This document shows positions 1-6,010 of a DNA stretch of 6,105 bases, one piece after another; within the stretch, counting starts at the first letter, position 1, and each line of letters begins with the position of its first letter. This DNA comes from Clostridiales bacterium (GTDB lineage Bacteria; Bacillota; Clostridia; Lachnospirales; Lachnospiraceae): NCBI GenBank assembly GCA_012512995.1, contig JAAZDA010000473.1:1-6105 (forward strand). The letters run 5' to 3'. Under the pieces are notes generated by a model. That model searched no databases and was not told where the DNA came from. It saw only the letters and a list, made by a program, of their open reading frames with translations. The position numbers were made by a program, and so were the translations under genes.

Positions 1-136
1 CGTTTCGCGGGTAATACGCTAATTCATACAATCCAGTAGATCTTTTCAGAGCATAAAGCACTCTGTAAACAATACCATCATGTGATTTCACGACTGCATT
101 CAGCGCAATCTTTAATCTGACCTCAATACATGAGCG
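1..136 (-). other. Open frame running off the left edge: possible next gene or frameshifted tail
   Basis: After the stop of the preceding glycosyltransferase, only one minus-strand frame stays open to the window edge, from just below a TAG at 139-137 down to base 2; all plus-strand frames are interrupted. The translated segment includes LKIALNAVVKSHDGIVYRV and then ALKRSTGLYELAYYPRN, which looks protein-like. The only conventional in-frame start is GTG at 91-89, with no purine-rich site upstream; other candidates would be ATT or CTG. A TGAGGT sequence lies at 125-120, but no proper start codon follows it at a suitable distance in this frame. It may be a new gene with a non-standard start, a degraded gene, or the C-terminal extension of the preceding gene displaced by a +1 frameshift. 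I do not recognise a family. Confidence 0.3.
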
Positions 137-1346
137 CTATGCTCCGAAGATATTTCTCCCACGCCGCGAACGCCGCTTCAGGGCTGTACACAGCTCTTAC
201 TCTCAGTGCGTTCCGTCCAAGTTTCTGCGCCAATGCTGGATCATTAATCACTTTCTTCATTGCCTCAGCCATGGCATCAGCATCACCGACAGGAACAAGT
301 ATACCATTTGGAGTCAGATTACCCTTGTCTTCCGGCAACGAAACATCCTGATAATTCTGTGAAGAATCGCCATGATCATTCGGTGACGGCTCCACTTTCT
401 CCTCAGCCGTCGCACCTGTCTTCATCAAAACCTTCGGCCCGCCGCAGGGGCAGTCCGTGGAGATGCACGGAATTCCGAGTGCCATAGCCTCAATTAGTGC
501 ATTAGGCATCCCCTCTTTATCTGATGACAGTATGAAAAGTCCGGCTTTTCTGATCCTCTGCGGCACATCCGAAACCACGCCGCGGAAGAAGATCCGATCA
601 CACAGTTTTCCACGCGCGGCTTCCGCAGATAGATTTTCCCTCTCAGATCCATCCCCGTAGAATTCAAGAATATAATCTTCAGGTATCTCATCTGCGATCT
701 TCTCAAAAGCCGTGACAACAAGGCTCTGGTGCTTATTCTTGTCAATCCTCCCGACCACCACTACTCGATGATCGCGCTCGCCTTCAAAAGGCTCTGTCAT
801 GAACTCAGGATTAAGCGGATTCGGCAGTACGACTGAGCGCCGTCTTATATCTTCCGGGAAGAAATTCACGCCATCCTGCGTCTGAAGTATCACGCCTGCT
901 GCCGTAGGAAAAAGTTTTAACGCAAGTTTTCTCAGCTTCGGATCAGCGTATTCTCTGGCCGGATCGCTACGGACAGCCACCGCTACAGGTATTCCAAGAT
1001 CCTTTGCCGTGCTGAGCGTCATAATATTGTTCTTGCCGAGGAATGAAAGAATGACATCCGGCTTTATTTCCGCCCAGATATCATGCAGCTTTTTCCACCT
1101 GCGCCTGAAATTGATCGGTCTGTAAAACCCGGGAACATGCGATTCTTCCTGCTTTGTAATATCAGATAATACTCTTGGGATCTCCTTTTCATGCAGCAAA
1201 ACATATTCATTTTCCAGTTTGTACTGCGTGACGAGCGTGACCTTCCAGCCGGCCTCATAAAGATGGTCCGTGAGATTCGCGGCCACCCTCTGAGCTCCGC
1301 CTTTTTCCAGGGCGTTTATAAAAATTGCAATTGAAGGTTGTGACAT
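123..1346 (-). CDS. GT4-family glycosyltransferase (WabH/PglA-like) with one extra loop, 407 aa
   Basis: Predicted cytoplasmic GT-B glycosyltransferase of the polysaccharide pathway. It has the N-terminal strand IAIFINAL and KGGAQRV (residues 15-21), a donor domain beginning at about 195 (VVVGRIDKNKHQ, 195-206), and the EX7E pair Glu278 and Glu286 in KEGMPNALIEAMALG. DCPCGGPK follows, and GILVPVGDADAM closes the donor site (348-359). It looks like a fairly close paralogue of the 4869-6008 product, sharing AVR...P, LFP.AAG...QT, NP and EGMPN.L.EAMA.G.PC..TDCP. Between the GGPK and LVP motifs it has about 38 extra polar residues (about 309-346), absent in that paralogue. The start is taken as the second ATG (1346) on ribosome-binding-site spacing; 1349 is the alternative. 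The protein ends soon after WEKYL at a TGA (125-123), and an open +1 frame follows, so the C-terminus deserves care. Specificity is unknown. Confidence 0.92.
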   Translation of the reverse strand: MSQPSIAIFINALEKGGAQRVAANLTDHLYEAGWKVTLVTQYKLENEYVLLHEKEIPRVLSDITKQEESHVPGFYRPINFRRRWKKLHDIWAEIKPDVILSFLGKNNIMTLSTAKDLGIPVAVAVRSDPAREYADPKLRKLALKLFPTAAGVILQTQDGVNFFPEDIRRRSVVLPNPLNPEFMTEPFEGERDHRVVVVGRIDKNKHQSLVVTAFEKIADEIPEDYILEFYGDGSERENLSAEAARGKLCDRIFFRGVVSDVPQRIRKAGLFILSSDKEGMPNALIEAMALGIPCISTDCPCGGPKVLMKTGATAEEKVEPSPNDHGDSSQNYQDVSLPEDKGNLTPNGILVPVGDADAMAEAMKKVINDPALAQKLGRNALRVRAVYSPEAAFAAWEKYLRSIALMY

Positions 1347-1351
1347 CATTT

Positions 1352-1355
1352 CTCC
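1352..1355 (-). promoter_or_regulatory. Ribosome binding site GGAG favouring the second of two ATGs
   Basis: The minus strand reads GGAGAAATGATG. GGAG (1355-1352) is two bases from the ATG at 1349 and five from the ATG at 1346. The wider spacing is the more usual one, so the protein most likely starts MSQPSI rather than MMSQPSI. Confidence 0.6.
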
Positions 1356-1383
1356 ATTTTTGTCCGTTTACCGGCTGTGATTC

Positions 1384-1428
1384 TAAGGTTCATAATGCGA
1401 CAGCTCTGTTGTCGCATTATGAACCTTA
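1384..1428 (-). repeat. 19-bp perfect inverted repeat (strong hairpin) between asnB and the next glycosyltransferase
   Basis: The arms are 1384-1402 and 1410-1428. They match perfectly over 19 bp around the 7-base spacer GCTCTGT at 1403-1409. In RNA this would be a very stable stem-loop. Neither side has a T-run (minus strand continues GAATCACAGCC; plus strand continues TGAGTGCAAG), so canonical Rho-independent termination is not supported. It sits 7 bases beyond the smaller hairpin at the asnB stop and 34 bases before the next gene's first ATG. Possible roles are an attenuator or partial terminator, a transcript-processing or stability element, a dispersed REP/MITE-like palindrome, or a protein-binding site. 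The structure is certain; the function is open. Confidence 0.85.
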
Positions 1429-1435
1429 TGAGTGC

Positions 1436-1459
1436 AAGATTATGCATCAGCATAATCTT
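1436..1459 (-). repeat. 10-bp perfect hairpin with the asnB stop codon in the loop
   Basis: AAGATTATGC (1436-1445) and GCATAATCTT (1450-1459) are perfect inverse complements separated by the four bases 1446-1449. On the minus-strand transcript the loop reads UGAU and contains the UGA stop of asnB (1449-1447). The stem includes the last three sense codons, Arg-Leu-Cys. No U-run follows, so it is not a standard intrinsic terminator. It may affect termination of translation, protect the 3' end, or be the outer part of a longer palindromic element with the neighbouring hairpin. Confidence 0.8.
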
Positions 1460-3486
1460 CCACTCTTCTCATACCACTGCTGGAAAACAAAGAATGACCA
1501 GCATATCTTCGAGAAGTTAGCTCCTGTCGCCGGTCCGCCGTCACCGTTTGCAAGGTAATCCGCAATGAGACCGGATGTATAGTCAGCATCGAAGAGCCCC
1601 TGCTCTTCAAGGAACTTATGATCTGAATATGCTGTGAGCTTATCTCTCAGCGGTCCGCGCAGCCATTTGTCGAGCGGGACGCCGAAGCCCTTCTTTGGTC
1701 TGTCAAGCAGGTCTCTCGGGATATAATCGTATGCGATATCCTTGAGAATTGCCTTCTTGATCTGACCTCCTGCCGCATCGTTTGCCGTGAGATGAAAGCC
1801 TTCGTTTCCGGCTTTTGCAACTGCACTGGCGGCGCCAGTTCCAGTGCCTGCCGCAGCCTGCTCCTTCAATATCTTCTGTACTGTTGCCGCATCCATGTAT
1901 TTGAATTCATGCGGGATTCTGAACGAATGCTCCATAACATCGCGATCCAGTATCGGGCATCTTGTCTCAAGAGAATACTTCATCGACGCGCGGTCCACCT
2001 TGCAGAGAATATCCCCCGGCAGATAGTGGTCCATGTCGAGCAGCATTCTTCTCACCTGCCAGTTATCTGTTCCGTATATTGATTCAGACGGGAAGTTTAC
2101 CGGAATGTGATCTTCATTATCTGCGACCATTCTTAGCGCAGATTCAACATAAGTTCCCGCACCGAACTGCGTCTTTGTCTCAGGGTCACGGTTAGCCGCA
2201 ACGACCCGGGCTTTGAATGGATAACGCGACTCCAGGTTCTTGCCGTGTCCCACCGGTATCTGTCCAAAAAAGTGCGCAGCAGCACCGACGCCGTCAAGCT
2301 TCTGTGCCTCCGCTACGGTCTTATAAATGTTATAACCGCAATAGAACTCGTCGCCGCCGTCCCCTGACAGTACGACCGTGACCTTCTTCCTTGCAAGCAT
2401 TGATACAAGCATCGTCGGGATCTCTGATGAGTCCGCAAACGGCTCATCAAAATATTCCGGGATCGAATCGACGAGATCATACATCTGAGCCTCGTCAATA
2501 TAGAGTTCAGTGTGATCGGTGCCGAGGTGCTCTGCTACCTTCTTTGCAAAAACCGCCTCATCATATTCTTTCTCGGAAAAACCTATAGAGAACGTCTTGA
2601 GCGGTGAACTGCACTGCTCCTGTGCGATCGCCGAGATCAGCGATGAATCATAACCGCCAGAGAGGAATGACCCGAGCGGCACATCGGCGATCATACGATC
2701 TGCCGTCGCACGCCGCAGAAGCTCCTTCATCTCATGTTTTGCCGTGAAATAATCAGTGACCGGCGCAGCGATTCCGCGCTTATAAGCGTCCGCCACGCTC
2801 CAGTATCTGCTGACAGAAGTCCTGTCCTCAAGCGTCCCCGCACCCTCGAGACTCACCTTCATTGTGGCTCCGGGCGCGAGCTTGTAGACATGCTCGAATA
2901 TTGTATCCGGCGCATCGATGCACTGCTGATACAGGTAGCGCGACAGCACCTTCCTGTTGATCATTCTCTCAAACCCCGGGCACAACATTATCGGTTTGAG
3001 CTCCGACGCGAAAACAAGTGTGTCCCCGCTAAGCCAGTAGTAAAGCGGCTTCTTGCCTATGCGGTCTCGCGCGAAGAATATTTCTTTCTTCTCGCGGTCA
3101 TAGATTGCAAGTGCGAACATGCCGTCCATTTTGTCGAGGCATTTCTCGCCCCATTTAAGATATGCCGCAAGAATAACCTCTGTGTCGCATGTCGACTTGA
3201 ATGGATAGTCTGAAAGCTCTTTCTTGATCTCACCAAAGTTGTAAATCTCGCCGTTGTAAACGATTGAGAGCCTGCCGCCCTCAGAATCCATCGGCTGATG
3301 CCCGAGCGGTGAGAGGTCAAGGATCGACAGCCTTCGCTGAGCAAGCCCGACCGTGAAGCCTGATCTGGCATCATAAAGTTCTACTCCCGAATCGTCAGGC
3401 CCCCTGTGGAACATGCTGTCGTTCATCACCGTCAGTTGTTCCTTTGTTATTAAGTTTGTGCTGATATATCCGCAAATGCCGCACAT
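1447..3486 (-). CDS. asnB: Glutamine-hydrolysing asparagine synthetase-family amidotransferase, 679 aa
   Basis: Family reaction: glutamine is hydrolysed in the N-terminal domain and the ammonia is passed to an ATP-activated carboxylate, classically aspartate to give asparagine. The class II glutamine amidotransferase domain (about 2-210) begins MCGICG, so Cys2 is the nucleophile after Met removal. It also has HRGPDDSG (27-34), RRLSILDLSPLGHQPM (51-66), NGEIYNF (78-84) and the CDTEV segment (100-104). The synthetase domain (about 245-645) has the ATP PP-loop SGGYDSS (276-282), SGDGGDE (374-380), KVDRASM (496-502), SLETRCPILD (505-514) and RPKKGFGVP (596-604). I chose ATG at 3486 over an upstream in-frame TTG because the cysteine must follow the initiator Met and the AAGGAG spacing fits. 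The protein is longer than the 554-residue E. coli AsnB; some 40 extra residues form a Gly/Ala/Thr-rich insertion at about 533-575. Lying among glycosyltransferases, it may amidate a uronic acid or other acidic group of the polysaccharide; ordinary asparagine synthesis is the alternative. Confidence 0.95.
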   Translation of the reverse strand: MCGICGYISTNLITKEQLTVMNDSMFHRGPDDSGVELYDARSGFTVGLAQRRLSILDLSPLGHQPMDSEGGRLSIVYNGEIYNFGEIKKELSDYPFKSTCDTEVILAAYLKWGEKCLDKMDGMFALAIYDREKKEIFFARDRIGKKPLYYWLSGDTLVFASELKPIMLCPGFERMINRKVLSRYLYQQCIDAPDTIFEHVYKLAPGATMKVSLEGAGTLEDRTSVSRYWSVADAYKRGIAAPVTDYFTAKHEMKELLRRATADRMIADVPLGSFLSGGYDSSLISAIAQEQCSSPLKTFSIGFSEKEYDEAVFAKKVAEHLGTDHTELYIDEAQMYDLVDSIPEYFDEPFADSSEIPTMLVSMLARKKVTVVLSGDGGDEFYCGYNIYKTVAEAQKLDGVGAAAHFFGQIPVGHGKNLESRYPFKARVVAANRDPETKTQFGAGTYVESALRMVADNEDHIPVNFPSESIYGTDNWQVRRMLLDMDHYLPGDILCKVDRASMKYSLETRCPILDRDVMEHSFRIPHEFKYMDAATVQKILKEQAAAGTGTGAASAVAKAGNEGFHLTANDAAGGQIKKAILKDIAYDYIPRDLLDRPKKGFGVPLDKWLRGPLRDKLTAYSDHKFLEEQGLFDADYTSGLIADYLANGDGGPATGANFSKICWSFFVFQQWYEKSGRLC
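1823..1847. repeat. Nested small inverted repeats and ACTGG repeats inside the asnB insertion
   Basis: GCACTGG (1823-1829) pairs with CCAGTGC (1841-1847), and inside it ACTGGC (1825-1830) pairs with GCCAGT (1834-1839). Read as the coding strand, ACTGG occurs twice in near-tandem, encoding Thr-Gly-Thr-Gly. The cluster lies within the extra Gly/Ala/Thr-rich segment of the AsnB protein and could be a relic of slippage or small duplications that produced the insertion. Confidence 0.45.
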
Positions 3487-3494
3487 AGGCAAAA

Positions 3495-3500
3495 CTCCTT
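3495..3500 (-). promoter_or_regulatory. Ribosome binding site AAGGAG deciding the asnB start
   Basis: AAGGAG at 3500-3495 on the minus strand overlaps the TAA stop (3501-3499) of the preceding glycosyltransferase. It lies eight bases before the ATG at 3486, a good spacing, but only two bases before an in-frame TTG at 3492, which is too close. The overlap of stop and ribosome binding site suggests coupled translation. Confidence 0.85.
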
Positions 3501-4797
3501 ATTCCTCTGACTTCAATATTCCATCCAGTATATCACTGAGGCTGTCCGCGTAACACGCCGGCGAATAAGCCGCCGCTCTCTCGCCCGCTTTCTCTGCATA
3601 ATGCGCAAGCTTCCTGTCATCGCTCAGCATCGCAATTATCGCGGCCGCCAGCATTCTGTCTTCATCAGTAATATTCGCCGCTTCATAGTCAGGCTCTTCG
3701 CACATATCCGGCACCAGAACGCCGTACTCGCCTTCTGTGATATCACTTACAGATGAGCCATCCGGCTTTTCTGCTATGAGTTTCTCATATTCATCGTCCG
3801 ATAGAACTATCTCCTTCGGACCTGTTTTGCAATCAGCAGCTATCACAGGTTTTGACAGAGCCATAGCTTCGAGCAGTGCGTTCGGAAAGCCTTCATGATT
3901 CGACGGGAGCACGAACAGGTCGCACTGTGCAAGATAGGGGAATGGGTTCTTTCTGACACCGGGCAATGCCACCGCATCTGCTATTCCAAGGTCAGAAGCG
4001 AGCTTCTTTGCCCCGTCAAAACTTCCTGCTCCCATTATGCACAGTCTCGCGTCAGGTATCTCTTTCTTCACAAGGCTGAATGCCTTGATCAGATGCCAGA
4101 ACCCCTTGATCCTGTCGTCGCGCCCCATACCGAAAATCAGGTGGCCATGAGAATTCGTTGCCTTATTCGCAATATTACTGCCTGCTTCACCTACAGCATG
4201 CGCAGAGGTCCCCGATTCATCAGAAATGGATGTAAACTCCGCCTTCTCTGCAGCAGATGCGTCTTTTTCTTTCTCCATCTCTTCGGATTTGGCGCGGATA
4301 TCATCGACATCGAGCGGATTATAAATGTATTCAGAACGTTTGTAAGAGAAGTCTTTTTCGAGCTGACGCACGATCTCTCTTGAACATGACAAGACTTCAT
4401 CCGAGCGGCGGCAGAATAAGCGCACCTGGTTCGGGCTCTCAAGATCTGTCTGGCAGCGGAGTCCTGTGACTACCTTCTCCCCTTCTCTCGAGAAAACATT
4501 CACCAGATTCGCGCTCGAGCCGAAGCTGTACGCGATGTCGAACTTTTCTTTCTTCTTGATCGCTCTGACTTTTGCGATTCTCTTTGGAAGGTTCATGACC
4601 CGGCCGGCCGCATTGCCTGCCGCGGGCACATCAATATTAATGACGCGAAGACCGCTCACGTCATAATTGATATCCTTATCGGAGAATATGAGTATTGTCA
4701 CGTCCCACTTACCTTCAAGGACTCTCGCGGTCTTGACGCAGACCCTTTCAAATCCTCCCTGGTGAAGCATCGGGACCATCAATAAAAGTTTCTTCAT
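3499..4797 (-). CDS. GT4-family glycosyltransferase with two extra loops, 432 aa
   Basis: Predicted cytoplasmic GT-B glycosyltransferase acting in assembly of the same polysaccharide. The N-terminus has the expected strand and a QGGFERV motif (residues 13-19). The donor domain starts around residue 220 (IFGMGRDDRIKGF, 221-233). The catalytic-type EX7E pair is Glu302 and Glu310 in HEGFPNALLEAMA, followed by DCKTGPKEI and GVLVP (359-363). At 432 residues it is about 50 longer than the 379-residue neighbour. The excess sits in two hydrophilic stretches: residues about 171-218, between the two Rossmann-like domains and rich in Lys, Glu, Ser and Ala, and residues about 331-357, between the PKEI and LVP motifs. 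The ATG start at 4797 is supported by AAAGGA five bases upstream. The TAA stop overlaps the ribosome binding site of asnB, so the two genes are tightly linked. Sugar specificity is unknown. Confidence 0.92.
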   Translation of the reverse strand: MKKLLLMVPMLHQGGFERVCVKTARVLEGKWDVTILIFSDKDINYDVSGLRVINIDVPAAGNAAGRVMNLPKRIAKVRAIKKKEKFDIAYSFGSSANLVNVFSREGEKVVTGLRCQTDLESPNQVRLFCRRSDEVLSCSREIVRQLEKDFSYKRSEYIYNPLDVDDIRAKSEEMEKEKDASAAEKAEFTSISDESGTSAHAVGEAGSNIANKATNSHGHLIFGMGRDDRIKGFWHLIKAFSLVKKEIPDARLCIMGAGSFDGAKKLASDLGIADAVALPGVRKNPFPYLAQCDLFVLPSNHEGFPNALLEAMALSKPVIAADCKTGPKEIVLSDDEYEKLIAEKPDGSSVSDITEGEYGVLVPDMCEEPDYEAANITDEDRMLAAAIIAMLSDDRKLAHYAEKAGERAAAYSPACYADSLSDILDGILKSEE

Positions 4798-4868
4798 TTA
4801 CATCCTTTGTGTTAATGGTTACTGTTTGATTGTTCACGGATAAATCAACTCAACTGTCATTCCCGGTT
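4798..4868 (-). other. 71-bp intergenic gap with ribosome binding site
   Basis: The gap lies between two co-directional GT4 genes. It is more A+T-rich than the flanking coding sequence. The only clear element is AAAGGA at 4808-4803, five bases before the ATG at 4797. A TTGATT/AATCAA pair forms a weak 6-bp inverted repeat with an 11-base loop, too short to call a terminator, and there is no T-run. I cannot identify a convincing -35/-10 pair. An internal promoter is possible but not shown. Confidence 0.6.
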
Positions 4869-6008
4869 TCAGGACTTCGCTCGTTTCACCGCGCTGCGGC
4901 TTACGACTTCATTTAAATATTCAAGCCACTGGCCGCTGATGACATCCGTGCCCGCGATATCCCTGATCTTCCTTGCGTTCGTGCCGCATTTCTTTCTGAG
5001 CTCATCGCTCTCAATATAGCGGTCGATTGCATCGGCCATCGCCGTCTCGTCGCCGACCGGCACGAGCAGTCCGTTCTCGCCGTCCTTTATCAGCTCGCGC
5101 GGTGCACCCGGCGGGCAGTCCGTCGCGACACAGGGCAGTCCCATCGCCATCGCTTCCATCAGGACGTTAGGCATGCCCTCATAGTCAGAAGACAAAACAA
5201 ATATCTGCGCTCCAATCATATCTTTTTCGAGCTGCATGCTCGCGCCGCTAAGTTCGATGTAATCCTGTGCCGCGTTGTCGCTTATTATCTTCTCGAGTTT
5301 TGCCTTCGTGCCGTCCTTTGAGTCAGGGCCGTAGATCCTGAGCTTATAATCAGGATGTTTTGAATGTACCTTTATAAATGCGCGGAGCAGCATCGGCTGG
5401 TTCTTGAAATCGACCAGTCTTGATGACTGGACAACAAGTTTTGCCCGGTCTTCATATGAAGGCGGGACTGCGTCGATGTACTTCTGATTGACGGGATTTA
5501 TGATGATGCGCGAATTGTCCTGAAGGTAGGGCTTAAAAAAGTCTCTCTGCTCCTTCGTCTGGAAAACAGCTCCCGCAGCCTTCGGAAACAGCAGCGGTAT
5601 CTGGATCTTGTCATCCCAGTGGTCATACCAGCCGACAGGATTTATCCTCACCGCTATCACCGTCGGAACGCCCGTCCCGCGCGCTGCAGTGAGTGCCCTG
5701 TAATTCGGTCTGTGCGTAAAAGCGACCAGCACGTCAGGCTTTTCTTTCTTGAGGAATTCTTTCAGATGACTGATCCTGAGCATGAACTTCGATGCCCTGT
5801 CCCTGCTCTCATCCTCTGCGCGGAGCCCCACGTTTACGCGCTGAACTCTCTCGTCGAGAACGAACTCATCCTCATCGCGCCACTCAGTCGTGACATAGAC
5901 TTTCAGCCCTTTATCGGCAAAACTATTGGCAAGCGTCGATACGACTCTCTCGGCGCCGCCCTGACAAAGACAATTCAGATGAAATGCTATGCTCTTTATT
6001 TGTTCCAC
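4869..6008 (-). CDS. GT4-family glycosyltransferase (WabH/PglA-like), 379 aa
   Basis: Predicted retaining GT-B glycosyltransferase that moves a sugar from a nucleotide donor to a growing lipid-linked glycan on the cytoplasmic face of the membrane. The N-terminal acceptor domain opens with a hydrophobic strand followed by QGGAERV (residues 16-22), typical of the WabH/PglA-like branch of GT4. The donor-binding half begins near residue 190 (SSRLVDFKNQ, 195-204), and the EX7E signature is at Glu277 and Glu285 in EGMPNVLMEAMAMG. It is followed by CPPGAPREL and the NGLLVPVGD loop (312-320). No signal peptide or transmembrane segment is visible. Length is normal for the family and, unlike the other complete proteins here, it carries no insertion. 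The start is GTG at 6008-6006, overlapping the upstream TAG as TAGTG, with a GAGGG sequence nine bases upstream; translational coupling is likely. Family assignment is firm; donor and acceptor cannot be inferred. Confidence 0.93.
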   Translation of the reverse strand: MEQIKSIAFHLNCLCQGGAERVVSTLANSFADKGLKVYVTTEWRDEDEFVLDERVQRVNVGLRAEDESRDRASKFMLRISHLKEFLKKEKPDVLVAFTHRPNYRALTAARGTGVPTVIAVRINPVGWYDHWDDKIQIPLLFPKAAGAVFQTKEQRDFFKPYLQDNSRIIINPVNQKYIDAVPPSYEDRAKLVVQSSRLVDFKNQPMLLRAFIKVHSKHPDYKLRIYGPDSKDGTKAKLEKIISDNAAQDYIELSGASMQLEKDMIGAQIFVLSSDYEGMPNVLMEAMAMGLPCVATDCPPGAPRELIKDGENGLLVPVGDETAMADAIDRYIESDELRKKCGTNARKIRDIAGTDVISGQWLEYLNEVVSRSAVKRAKS

Positions 6009-6010
6009 TA
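6006..6010 (-). promoter_or_regulatory. Stop/start overlap TAGTG coupling two glycosyltransferase genes
   Basis: On the minus strand the upstream stop TAG (6010-6008) and the downstream start GTG (6008-6006) share one G. A GAGGG ribosome-binding sequence lies at 6022-6018, inside the upstream coding region, nine bases before GTG. There is no in-frame ATG nearby that would better preserve the N-terminal strand and the GGAERV motif. This supports GTG as the start and suggests translational re-initiation coupling. Confidence 0.75.

Noticed and set aside
1384..1459. Canonical Rho-independent terminator
   Set aside because: The stems are strong, but neither strand has a T-run following either hairpin, so I report hairpins rather than a terminator.
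1384..1459. CRISPR-like or insertion-sequence remnant
   Set aside because: There are no spaced direct repeats, no transposase fragment and no target-site duplication visible around the palindromes.
1384..1459. CATAAT motifs as -10 promoter boxes for the downstream glycosyltransferase
   Set aside because: CATAAT is one mismatch from consensus, but no -35 box sits about 17 bases upstream, and the motif is better explained as part of the hairpin arms.
1325..1558. Plus-strand open frame across the hairpin region
   Set aside because: It spans two minus-strand gene ends and both palindromes. The translation looks random and there is no ribosome binding site.
2734..3213. 159-codon open frame on the plus strand
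   Set aside because: It is antisense to the conserved asnB coding sequence, has no supporting ribosome binding site, and its translation is rich in Arg, His and Cys without a recognisable motif.
3895..4383. 162-codon open frame on the plus strand
   Set aside because: It lies wholly antisense to a glycosyltransferase with clear GT4 motifs. The sparse stops follow from the codon use of the real gene.
4798..4868. Internal promoter before the 432-residue glycosyltransferase
   Set aside because: TTGAGT/TTGATT-like boxes exist, but no -10 box at suitable spacing resembles TATAAT. Not enough to call.
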